DNA from: Strigomonas culicis
Lineage: Eukaryota; Euglenozoa; Kinetoplastea; Trypanosomatida; Trypanosomatidae
Assembly: GCA_000482145.1 (NCBI GenBank)
Contig: AUXH01000307.1
Coordinates: forward strand, 1 to 22,340
Direction: 5' to 3'
Length of the DNA: 22,340 nt
A program made the translations under genes and the position numbers. How positions within the stretch are numbered: position 1 is the stretch's first letter; the number at the start of each line of letters is the position of its first letter. The notes beneath the pieces are model-generated. The model had not been told where the DNA came from and did not search any database. It was given only the letters and a program-made list of their open reading frames with translations. Positions 9,213 to 15,929 of the stretch are shown piece by piece.

Positions 9213-9480
9213 GACTAAATGATATGACTGATGATTTCTCTTCTAATAGAAGAACGGAGAAGAAACAGAAAGAGAATATACATAAAATGTAAGAAAAACA
9301 TGTACAGAAACTTATAATTATACACCAAAAGCGATACAGTATGTAAAGAGTACCACATAAAAGCGTACATAATTGATACACAAGTATATCATGCAATATA
9401 CTTTCAATTTGTTTCCAAACAGCAACAATAAAAGGAAGAATATAGTTCACCACGTGCAACACACGAACCGCGCACGTGGG
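9213..9480. other. AT-rich spacer ending in a CACGTG inverted repeat
   Basis: AT-rich DNA upstream of mevalonate kinase. Near its end CCACGTGC (9450-9457) and GCACGTGG (9472-9479) form a perfect 8-bp inverted repeat around a 14-nt loop. This sits exactly where base composition switches from AT-rich to strongly GC-rich. No gene is seen. Confidence 0.6.
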
Positions 9481-10117
9481 AAAAGAAAGGCTGTCCTTTA
9501 CGGGGGTTCAACGCCACCACCATAGGTAGCGGCAGCCCACGGCTGGCGCGGCGATGGGCGGCCTTGGGTTGGTGCGCGGGGCGGGCGCGGCCTTTTCATC
9601 CATGCCTGTGCACGGCCCTCGTTGCGGCCCGGCGGGTTTTTTCTTTCCGCCAGCGCCCCCGCCCCCGCGCACCACGCGCCCCGCACCCACAAACGCCCAG
9701 CGCCTGGAGGAGCGCTGCTCAGCGAAGCCAGCCCGGCCGCGTTGGCCTTTGGGGGTCGTAATTCTTGCCCCCGGCCGCGCTGGGGTCGTGCGGTTGCCTC
9801 TGCGTCCCGCTGCCCAGAAGGGGAGGAGCGGGGCGGCCCGCCCTGCCCCCCCCCCTCCCCCTGGCCTCCGCTGGAGGGGAGGGTCCCAGTTGCGTAGGGC
9901 GGGGCGCTTTCCAGCATACCACACCCGTTCGTTGACTTCGTCGTTGTTGGTTGCCACGATTCACCGCGGCGATGCGCGGTGAGGCTCGCTGAATCACGGA
10001 CGCCCCATCGCAAGGCGGGTGGCTTGGGTCTATGCGGAGGGGAAATGGTGGGGTGTGTTGGTGCGGTGTGGTGCCCTTCTTCCGATCCCCTCCTAGACCC
10101 GTGCGTAGGGGACCCCG
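9481..10117. other. GC-rich non-coding island with G-quadruplex-type tract
   Basis: Very GC-rich, unlike all other spacers here. Open frames on both strands give only Pro/Arg/Gly/Ala-rich translations with no family features, so I treat it as non-coding. At 9837-9861 the plus strand has C runs (3, 3, 10 and 5 long) separated by 1-2 nt, so the minus strand can form a G-quadruplex. A hairpin follows at 9865-9877 (CCTCC/GGAGG). Another at 9962-9981 (CACCGCG/CGCGGTG) lies partly inside an outer GATTCA (9958-9963)/TGAATC (9990-9995) pairing. The plus strand has a T6 run at 9637-9642. I see no recognisable 7SL, U3, 5S or telomerase RNA. Confidence 0.5.
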
Positions 10118-10235
10118 CTTGCTCCTGATGAGCCCGAGGGGGCGGTCCATGCCAAGACAGGTGTTGGAAGCTGTTGACGTTAGTGCCGCCTTTCCTTCTA
10201 GTACGCTGCGCTCGTTGGGTTTGGTGAGGAGCAAG
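10118..10235 (+). ncRNA. candidate structured RNA with C/D-snoRNA-like geometry (tentative)
   Basis: CTTGCTCCT (10118-10126) and AGGAGCAAG (10227-10235) are a perfect 9-bp inverted repeat closing a 118-nt segment. Directly inside the 5' arm is TGATGA (10126-10131), a box C match. Directly inside the 3' arm is GTGA, a box D (CTGA) match except for the first base. A terminal stem flanking boxes C and D is the layout of a C/D snoRNA. The imperfect D box, the orientation opposite to the polycistronic unit and the absence of an evident C'/D' pair make this weak. It could simply be part of a larger structured region. Confidence 0.22.
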
Positions 10236-10403
10236 AAGGACTAGTCACCGAAACAGTTGAACGGTGCCGTCATCCGTTCTGTGCGAAGCACTGGGGGATT
10301 GCTTCCGTGTGGTGCTCTCCGTCCACTGTGTGCCATGGCTCCGCTTGGAGGGACGGCTGTCGAGGCAGGGCTCTTCTGCCCCCTAGGGAAAAAGAATAAA
10401 AAA
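10236..10403. other. string of hairpins downstream of U2
   Basis: Several compact inverted repeats follow each other: CACCG/CGGTG (10246-10250/10262-10266); GTGC-GAA-GCAC (10281-10291); CCGTCC/GGACGG (10319-10324/10351-10356) enclosing CTCC-GCTT-GGAG (10339-10350); GGCAG/CTGCC (10364-10368/10376-10380). I cannot assign an RNA family or strand. Six A residues at 10398-10403 form the U2 terminator on the minus strand. Confidence 0.4.
10398..10403 (-). terminator. Pol III T-run terminator of U2
   Basis: Six consecutive T on the minus strand immediately after the terminal stem of U2, as expected for a Pol III transcript. Confidence 0.8.
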
Positions 10404-10550
10404 GGAGGACGCTACCCTGGAAAAGTGGAACTCCAGGATAACGTCCATGTTCAATAATTTAGAGTCCTTCGTCTTGCGACGAATATCAGGAGTTACTCTG
10501 ATAAGAACAATATAAAAAACATGATCTTAGCTAAAAAGCCGAGAAGATTT
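10404..10550 (-). ncRNA. U2: U2 spliceosomal snRNA
   Basis: The minus strand from about 10550 reads ATCTTCTCGGCTTTTTAGCT and then AAGATCATG, the highly conserved U2 5' domain that pairs with U6. Next come stem IIa (ATCAG/CTGAT at 10485-10489/10498-10502), a 6-bp hairpin with a GCAA tetraloop (10468-10483), an A/T-rich single strand, and a terminal two-part stem (GGACG/CGTCC with CCTGGA/TCCAGG inside, 10407-10446). A T6 run (10403-10398, minus) is the Pol III terminator. About 147 nt matches the short trypanosomatid U2, which lacks the conserved branch-point-pairing block of other eukaryotes. U2 acts in trans- and cis-splicing. The 5' end is uncertain by a few bases. Confidence 0.93.
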
Positions 10551-10699
10551 ACGTTTTCTGTTCTCCGAGACCGCACGGGAGCCCGCAGCGTGGTACTATG
10601 AGGAGGAGAGCGCCGCTGGCAGGTCCAAGAATCTTCTGTTTTCGACCCGCGCCACCACACTGCAGCGGCGCAGACAGTAGCTGCCAGAGGAAGGAGGCG

Positions 10700-10710
10700 G
10701 GTTCAACCCC
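10700..10710 (+). promoter_or_regulatory. B-box-like element upstream of U2
   Basis: GGTTCAACCCC matches the tRNA B-box consensus (GGTTCGANTCC) well and is oriented divergently from U2, about 150 bp from its 5' end. Trypanosome U2 is transcribed by Pol III from upstream extragenic B- and A-box elements at about this distance. The sequence around it (10699-10720) resembles a T-arm with one mismatch, but I could not fold a full tRNA. No convincing A box is seen; weak candidates lie near 10591, 10617 and 10678. Confidence 0.55.
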
Positions 10711-10759
10711 GGTCCCGCGTATATATTCTGAGGTACTGTGCTGTATCGCGGACGGCCAA

Positions 10760-10832
10760 GGGCGTGTAGCTCAAATGGTAGAGCGATCGCTTAGCATGCG
10801 ATAGGTAAAGGGATCGATACCCTTCTCGTCCA
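10760..10832 (+). tRNA. tRNA-Ala, anticodon AGC
   Basis: A 73-nt cloverleaf: acceptor GGGCGTG/CTCGTCC, D-arm GCTC-AAATGGTA-GAGC, anticodon arm ATCGC-TTAGCAT-GCGAT with AGC at 10793-10795, a 5-nt variable region, T-arm AAGGG-ATCGATA-CCCTT, and discriminator A at 10832. Position 3:70 is G-U, the alanine identity pair. One U-U mismatch sits at 6:67. CCA is not encoded. The A box (TAGCTCAAATGG) and B box (GGATCGATACC) are internal. The gene diverges from U2, whose 5' end is about 210 bp away. Such divergent tRNA/snRNA pairing is the usual trypanosomatid arrangement. Confidence 0.97.
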
Positions 10833-10833
10833 A

Positions 10834-10841
10834 TTTTTTTT
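10834..10841 (+). terminator. Pol III T-run terminator of tRNA-Ala
   Basis: Eight T residues begin two bases after the discriminator base of tRNA-Ala. Confidence 0.9.
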
Positions 10842-11323
10842 CCTCGTGGAAAACTGACAGGGCCCTCCGCGCCGCGGCAATCCGCGCCGCGCGCGAGGGA
10901 AAAAAGAGGCTATGCAGAAGCGGAGAAGGCGGGGGAGGCGAGAGGAGGTTTAGTGAACTCGGCGAAGGAACACCGTGGCACCAAGCGTGCGCGGCCTGCT
11001 TGTCGAAACGGACCAGCGACCACCACATCATTCTTTTCATATTTAAGTGAAATAAGGTCCAGGGGTGTACAACAGAAACCAAACAAATAAAAAAGGAATT
11101 ACGTTAAAGTGAGTTACATTTACCATTACTATATCGATCAATTAAATGCAAACAAAATGTATACAACAATAGTAATTATATTGATTATATTGATCATATC
11201 CAAAAAAGAAAAGAGAGAGAGAGAGTTTTAGCCTGAATAAAGGATTTAAATCAACACGAGGCGTTATATAATGAAAAGGGAAAACAGTGGGAATAATGTC
11301 TGTGAATGCCTTGCACGTGGTGC
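10842..11323. other. intergenic region downstream of the amino acid transporter
   Basis: The left part is GC-rich with a CGCGCC-type palindromic stretch near 10870-10900; the right part (from about 11040) is AT-rich with a (GA)n run at 11212-11225. It should contain the 3' UTR of the transporter gene. No RNA gene or coding frame is supported. Confidence 0.5.
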
Positions 11324-12865
11324 TTACGAGACAAACGACTGGCCCACCGTGCTGTAAATGGTCGTGGTGGTGCCAAAGACGACCGCGACCACGCCGCCAA
11401 CGAGGAGCAACAGCGTGCTGACGTAGTTCACCACACCGACTTCCCGGATGGTGTAGTGCCCGCAGTACATGATGAAGAGAGGGGGCATGATCATGCCGAT
11501 CGTGCCGCCACAGAGAGACCCCAGCAGGCCCAGCACCGTGTTGAGGGTGGGGATGAAGAGGCCGCAGATGAGCGCGAGCGTGCACGGTATCATGACGAGG
11601 ATGGAGTGCAGCCAGTACGGCAACGTGGCGACTCGCAGACCGAGGAGGTAGTAGAGCGCATCCCGCAACGGATGGAAGTGCATGGCGAAGGCGACGCAGA
11701 TCTTCACCACGATGCCGACGTAGCCCACCATGATGTAGGGCTCGTTCACGGGGTCGTACAGCGAGAGGATGGAGTCCACCACCTTGCTGCCAAAGTCGGC
11801 GTAGCCGAAGAAGCCGGACAGGAAGTACAGGATGCCGACAAAGAGCATGCTGATGATGGAGTAGAGCGTGAAGCGGCCGACGGACGGGCGCGCCATCTCG
11901 GAGTAAATCTCAAAGGCGTTGATCTGCGACATGTAGGCAAAGAGGAGCGAGCCGAGGCCCTCCAGCGCCGCGTTGCCACTGCGCATGTACACCATCTGCT
12001 TCCGCACCGACGTATCGTGAAAGCCGTGCGTGGCGGAGTGGTACACCATGCACACCACAAAGTACACAATGAAGCTAACGCCAATGCCGGAGAAGTACCG
12101 GAGCGAGTTGATCTTCTTGGGGATCACCAGCGGCACCATGAGCACCAGCCACATCATGGACACGATGAGGCGGTTGCCGCTCTTCGTCGCGAGGTACGCC
12201 GGCGAGCTCGGGTGGGACAGCACGGGCCTCATGAGCGAGCCCATCGTGATGATGTACGAGGTGGAGCCACCAAAGCAAAGAATGAGGAGTAGAATGGAGA
12301 GGAGGTAGTCCGCGCCGGGGCCCAGCAGCGTGCGCGCCGCCTCGGAGTAGGTGCGCAGTCCCGTCTTGGTGATGACCTTCGCGAGGAGGTTCAGCGCGTA
12401 GGCCGTGGCCATGGCGACGAGGATGAGGTAGACGGTGGCCATCGCCACTCCGCTCAGGTTGAAGGCGGAGGGAATGGCTACAATACCAGCGCCCAGGGAC
12501 GTGGAGGCCAGGTTGAAGCAGCACGAGAGCAGGCCGCCGTAGGGCACAATCATGCGAAAGATACGACACGCCTTGCCGAAGAGCGTGTTGGGCTGCCCCA
12601 GCGGCTTCCTGCCGCCCGACTCCACCTCCAAGATGCCCACCTGCCCCTTTCCAGTCCCGGGCTCGAGGGAGGCCTCCGCCATGTACTCGTTCGACGGCAG
12701 CTGGTTCCGTGTCGGGTCCACCGTTTCCAGGTCCACGCGGAGCAGCGTGTCATAGGTGTCCTTGCCCTGGCCGTCTGCGGCCCGTTCAGCATGCTCCCCC
12801 CCAAAGACAGAGCCATAGGGCTCTGCCACGTTTTTGGCGGTCGGGTTGGGCCGAGACGAGCTCAT
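11324..12865 (-). CDS. AAAP-family amino acid transporter
   Basis: A 513-residue polytopic membrane protein of the kinetoplastid amino acid/auxin permease (AAAP) family. A hydrophilic cytosolic N-terminus of about 105 residues is followed by roughly 11 hydrophobic helices. The first helix carries FNLASTSLGAGIVAIPSAF (117-135), the substrate- and ion-site motif typical of this family. Other family-like segments include the membrane helix with IITMGSLMRP, FAYMSQINAFEIYSEM and the late helix LGSLCGGTIGMIMPP. Members import arginine, lysine, proline and other amino acids at the plasma membrane; the substrate cannot be read from the sequence. The start ATG lies 30 nt after a strong acceptor; stop TAA. 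Kinetoplastids usually have many paralogues, often in arrays; only one copy is in this window. Confidence 0.93.
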   Translation of the reverse strand: MSSSRPNPTAKNVAEPYGSVFGGEHAERAADGQGKDTYDTLLRVDLETVDPTRNQLPSNEYMAEASLEPGTGKGQVGILEVESGGRKPLGQPNTLFGKACRIFRMIVPYGGLLSCCFNLASTSLGAGIVAIPSAFNLSGVAMATVYLILVAMATAYALNLLAKVITKTGLRTYSEAARTLLGPGADYLLSILLLILCFGGSTSYIITMGSLMRPVLSHPSSPAYLATKSGNRLIVSMMWLVLMVPLVIPKKINSLRYFSGIGVSFIVYFVVCMVYHSATHGFHDTSVRKQMVYMRSGNAALEGLGSLLFAYMSQINAFEIYSEMARPSVGRFTLYSIISMLFVGILYFLSGFFGYADFGSKVVDSILSLYDPVNEPYIMVGYVGIVVKICVAFAMHFHPLRDALYYLLGLRVATLPYWLHSILVMIPCTLALICGLFIPTLNTVLGLLGSLCGGTIGMIMPPLFIMYCGHYTIREVGVVNYVSTLLLLVGGVVAVVFGTTTTIYSTVGQSFVS

Positions 12866-13236
12866 GAAGATTGCGAGAGTATATACAAGTGATGACTAAA
12901 AAAAAAAAAAGAATGCGAGAGAGAAGAGAACAGGGTTCGAAGGAAAACCGAACAACAACAACAACAACGCACATGCCATGTTTAGTAAGCCCCGCTGCTG
13001 CATCATGCACACTAATCTTGACGGCTAACCGACACGCAATCGTCACTTCTCCGCTCAGCTAGCAAGCGCTTCCCTACAGAAACAAAACAGTGGAAATTAA
13101 GTGTCAACAAGACATGAAAAGGAAGAAAATAAAGTGTAAGCTTTTGAATCGTACAAGCACGGAACAGTTCCTTGTACGTCTATCGTTTCAAGAGGAGGGG
13201 GCGTTGACTGCGTGTGTGTTGATGCATCGAAAAGCT
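12866..13236. other. intergenic region with splice signals and (CAA)n
   Basis: Between the hydroxylase and the amino acid transporter. It holds the 3' UTR of the former and, on the minus strand at about 12926-12898, a long T/C tract ending in TTTTAG (AG at 12897-12896), the acceptor of the transporter. A short (CAA)n run lies at about 12952-12967. No other gene is seen. Confidence 0.6.
12896..12926 (-). promoter_or_regulatory. polypyrimidine tract and SL trans-splice acceptor
   Basis: The minus strand has a CTCTTCTCTCTC-type tract followed by a long T run and AG at 12897-12896, giving a 30-nt 5' UTR for the amino acid transporter. Confidence 0.75.
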
Positions 13237-14073
13237 TTAAGATTCCTGGCGGGCAGCAGCCCGGCGCGCGCGAGCGGCCGTAATCTTGTCCGCCGGCAGG
13301 GTGCCCTCCGCCTGGTAGGTGCCGAACACCCAGTCCCAGAACATGATGTACTGCCCAAAGTTCACGCGCGGCTGGCGGTGGTGGTAGTCGTGCGAGTTCA
13401 CGTTGAACATGTACGGAATGTGGAAGTCGACGCGGGTGTGATTCAGGCTCGCGAGCGTGCCGCCGATGAAGATGAACAGCACGGCCGTGATGGCGTGCAC
13501 CTGCCCGGCCGGCATGATGCGCGTGAGGAGGAAGAGCGAGAAGAGGTGCAGGTACTCGCCCGACACGTACTCGATGGGGTTGTCATTGATGGCGTCGTCG
13601 TTGCCGCGGAAGGGTGACATCTGGCGGTGGTGGTGCTTGTGGATGAGGGGGTAGATGGGCGGCCAGTGCAGCGCCCAGTGGAACAGCGTGTAGAAGAAGT
13701 CGTACAGCAGGATGAGGAGGAAGAGGTGCACGGGGAACCACTTGAGCGCCCGCAGCACCGCCTCCACATTGAAGAAGTCCACCGTCATGCGGCTCACCTT
13801 CGTGTTGACCACGAAGCAGTACACGTGGTACACGAAGAGCGCCGTGATCACCTTGGAGAACATGATGTACACGCGGTCCTTCGTCGTCAGCTTCTCCAGC
13901 GGCGGCGCACGGTACGGGATGCGCTTTGTGACGCAGCAGGCGACGGCCGGGATGACCACGCGGTTGTAAAAGGCAAAGCCAATGTAGATGATGCCGACGA
14001 AGGCAAGCTCCAGTGCCGTCTTCTGCCACGGCACGAGCTCAGATGTGGCCTGCGTCAAAAGATCTGAGGCCAT
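13237..14073 (-). CDS. fatty acid hydroxylase / sterol desaturase family membrane di-iron protein
   Basis: A 278-residue integral membrane protein with the histidine boxes of the FA_hydroxylase superfamily: HWALH (132-136), HKHHH (145-149), NHTRVDFH (211-218) and HDYHH (228-232). The spacing between hydrophobic helices is typical, and the ending WDWVFGTYQ is characteristic of the family. These residues bind two irons that activate O2 for hydroxylation or desaturation of lipids in the ER membrane. Family members include sterol C4/C5 oxidases, fatty acid 2-hydroxylases and alkylglycerol monooxygenase-like enzymes. The sequence does not say which, and no cytochrome b5 domain is fused. ATG at 14071-14073; the likely acceptor AG at 14145-14146 gives a 71-nt 5' UTR. 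The C-terminus is basic and Ala/Arg-rich. Confidence 0.9.
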   Translation of the reverse strand: MASDLLTQATSELVPWQKTALELAFVGIIYIGFAFYNRVVIPAVACCVTKRIPYRAPPLEKLTTKDRVYIMFSKVITALFVYHVYCFVVNTKVSRMTVDFFNVEAVLRALKWFPVHLFLLILLYDFFYTLFHWALHWPPIYPLIHKHHHRQMSPFRGNDDAINDNPIEYVSGEYLHLFSLFLLTRIMPAGQVHAITAVLFIFIGGTLASLNHTRVDFHIPYMFNVNSHDYHHRQPRVNFGQYIMFWDWVFGTYQAEGTLPADKITAARARRAAARQES

Positions 14074-14144
14074 TTTTTAAGTTGCTTTTTTATAATTTTT
14101 TTTTGATGTAAGTTTATAATTGTATTTGATTGGCTTTAGATGCA

Positions 14145-14160
14145 CTAAGAAGAAGAAATG
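14145..14160 (-). promoter_or_regulatory. probable SL trans-splice acceptor
   Basis: The minus strand reads CATTTCTTCTTCTTAG, with AG at 14146-14145. This is a compact polypyrimidine tract 71 nt upstream of the hydroxylase ATG. A second T/C tract lies further upstream, so the acceptor choice is probable, not certain. Confidence 0.5.
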
Positions 14161-14353
14161 ACTTTACTAATAATGATGTTTTTTTTTTGTTTCTTTAGAG
14201 TGACATCAAAAAAGAAAAGATCATGAGGAAAATGCACCATAATGAAGAGCAGCACAGCTCCGTCGTTCAACCACAATAAATGTGTCCCAAGTTGTGCTCG
14301 TCCTATTATCGTTACGTATCTGTCTACATGTTTCCTTTTCCTTACGCATAGTG

Positions 14354-15715
14354 TTACAAATCGCCATTGTCATGCTCAGTTTCAACTGCCATGTCTTCCC
14401 GGAGGGCTGCGTGGTCACTTGGCTCTTCTTCAGAGATGTTCTCTGTGCGGCCTGCCTCTTCTTCTTCCTCCTCGTCTTCCTCTTCTTCGTACTCCTCCTC
14501 GTCGTAGGCAGAATCGTCAGCATCCTCCTCGTCGTCATCACTGTGCGCCGTGCCCCCTTCCTCTCTGTCTGGTGCCATAGAAACGGGTGGAGCCGTTGTC
14601 ATTTCAGCAGCTGCAGGGGCAGTAGGGACCTCAGCCGGCGCGGCGATCGTGTCAGGTGCTGTCGCTGGCGCCTGCACAGGTGCAGGCGCATGGCTCGCCG
14701 CCTCCTTTCGCGCAAACGTTTTGGGCTTCGGCATTGTCAGCATCACCATGAGCACCGACGCGGTCACCGCCAGGATGCAGCACATATAAAAGGCTTGCTT
14801 GACCACCTCCCACAGAGGGAGTACAAGGGAGCGCCAGAGAAGGACGCCACCCGGTATGCGGCGCAGCAGGCCACTCACCCTGCCACCGTCGTAGTCGGCA
14901 CTGCTGTCGCCGGTCAGCTTGTCCATGCTGTTGATGTTGCGCTTGGAGCGAAGCAGGCCGTCCTGCAGCAGCTTCTCGCTCGTGCGGAGTGCCTCCACGT
15001 CCCGCCGCATCAGCGTGTTCATGTGCAGCGCGCCCTGCTTCATCTGCCCAATCACATGTTTGATGTCGTCCAGCACCTCGTCTTCCGCACTCGCGGCCAC
15101 TGGCGCCGGCGCCGCAGCGCTGGGGGGCTGGGCGGTCGCTCGCTCCTGGGGCTGCCCGTCCGACACTGCGGCGAGTGCGACGGGGTCCGCTATGCGCTCA
15201 ACGGTGGACGCCTCCGCGCAGATCTTGTACACCTCCGGGTCATGGAAGATGACCAGCTGCGGCGGCGCGCCCTCCCCGCTCGAGGCCGGCGTCACGCGCT
15301 CGATGCGGCTGCCGACGCAGCCCACCGGCAGAAAGGGCGCGCCGGCCACGCGGGTCAGGTGCTGCTCCAAGAGATGCGCGCTCTCGCGGAGGTTCGCCTC
15401 CAGCGCGCGGCACACGTCCGGCATGCGCTGCACGAAGAAGTGCGCCTCATCGGTCAGCGCCGCTGTGTGCGGCTCGCCCACCTCCCCGCCCGGCGCGTGT
15501 GGCGGCGCATCGACCGCTTGCTGCAGCTGCCGCACCGTCGCGAGGGCGCTCCAGCGCAGCGCGCCCAGTCGCCGCATGTCGGCCGCGCTGGGCGCGCCCT
15601 GGCCCACGGAGAGCAGGCAGCGCGACAGCTTGTACTGGGCACGGCAGACGGCCGGCATGTGGTCCGCGAGGACGGGGAGGGGCACCTCACGGTCCATCAC
15701 ATGAACGGTCGCCAT
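14354..15715 (-). CDS. membrane protein with SNARE-like (Use1-like) segment and acidic tail
   Basis: A 453-residue product starting at ATG 15713-15715, 27 nt after a splice acceptor. The frame continues upstream through a TA repeat (IYIYIY...), which is not coding. Residues 20-125 are helical with no known motif. Residues 211-265 form an amphipathic helix (for example IKHVIGQMKQGALHMNTLMR) with an Asp in the middle of the heptads (MRRDVEAL), which recalls the zero-layer Asp of Use1-type Q-SNAREs. A single membrane helix follows at about 307-328. Unlike ordinary SNAREs, there are then about 125 further residues: Pro/Ala-rich, then strongly acidic (YDEEEYEEEEDEEEEE). A Use1/Sec20-like ER SNARE is possible but weakly supported; otherwise it is a kinetoplastid membrane protein of unknown role. 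Confidence 0.75.
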   Translation of the reverse strand: MATVHVMDREVPLPVLADHMPAVCRAQYKLSRCLLSVGQGAPSAADMRRLGALRWSALATVRQLQQAVDAPPHAPGGEVGEPHTAALTDEAHFFVQRMPDVCRALEANLRESAHLLEQHLTRVAGAPFLPVGCVGSRIERVTPASSGEGAPPQLVIFHDPEVYKICAEASTVERIADPVALAAVSDGQPQERATAQPPSAAAPAPVAASAEDEVLDDIKHVIGQMKQGALHMNTLMRRDVEALRTSEKLLQDGLLRSKRNINSMDKLTGDSSADYDGGRVSGLLRRIPGGVLLWRSLVLPLWEVVKQAFYMCCILAVTASVLMVMLTMPKPKTFARKEAASHAPAPVQAPATAPDTIAAPAEVPTAPAAAEMTTAPPVSMAPDREEGGTAHSDDDEEDADDSAYDEEEYEEEEDEEEEEEAGRTENISEEEPSDHAALREDMAVETEHDNGDL

Positions 15716-15742
15716 CACTACTAAAGTGGAGGATTGTTGTAG

Positions 15743-15778
15743 CTTCAGTAGGCCGAAAGGAGGAGGGGAGAAGCGCAA
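15743..15778 (-). promoter_or_regulatory. polypyrimidine tract and SL trans-splice acceptor
   Basis: The minus strand has CGCTTCTCCCCTCCTCCTTT followed by the first AG at 15744-15743, 27 nt before the ATG of the SNARE-like gene. Confidence 0.65.
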
Positions 15779-15855
15779 CGGATGCCATACACATACCCAC
15801 ACTGTGGATACATACAAGTGTCTACACCAGTAATGGACACAAAGAGAGGAACTAT

Positions 15856-15857
<2 letters not shown>

Positions 15858-15888
<31 letters not shown>
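15858..15888. repeat. (TA)n microsatellite
   Basis: An uninterrupted TA run of about 31 bp between the SECIS-binding protein-like gene and the SNARE-like gene. It is probably in the 3' UTR of the former or in the spacer. Confidence 0.92.
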
Positions 15889-15890
<2 letters not shown>

Positions 15891-15929
15891 TTGTTGGGAA
15901 GCAGCAACAAACACACATACATGCACATT

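Noticed and set aside
9500..9512. B-box-like GGTTCAACGCC at the left edge of the GC island
   Set aside because: Weak match without any A box or tRNA fold nearby; considered chance.
9498..10234. Several overlapping Pro/Arg/Gly-rich open frames on both strands of the GC-rich island
   Set aside because: They are present in many frames at once, have extreme composition and no domain-like sequence or splice signal; typical of stop-poor GC-rich non-coding DNA.
10125..10250. Hammerhead ribozyme core: CTGATGA with a GCCC/GGGC stem II
   Set aside because: The required GAAA does not follow stem II (GGTC is there instead), so the catalytic core is absent.
9481..10403. Telomerase RNA or 7SL RNA in the structured GC-rich spacer
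   Set aside because: No template complementary to TTAGGG repeats and no SRP helix-8 signature could be found on either strand.
10570..10720. A second tRNA gene upstream of U2 (B-box-like, with a partial acceptor pairing of GCACGGG with CCCGCGT)
   Set aside because: D-arm and anticodon arm cannot be built, and the span would need an intron of about 75 nt. Kept only as a B-box-like promoter element.
11306..12292. 328-codon plus-strand frame opposite the amino acid transporter
   Set aside because: His/Glu/Asp/Arg-rich shadow of a well-supported membrane protein gene on the other strand.
14282..15724. 480-codon plus-strand frame opposite the SNARE-like gene
   Set aside because: The N-terminal hydrophobic part is the complement of the acidic GAA/GAG-rich tail; the rest is an Arg/His-rich shadow. 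No splice signal on the plus strand.
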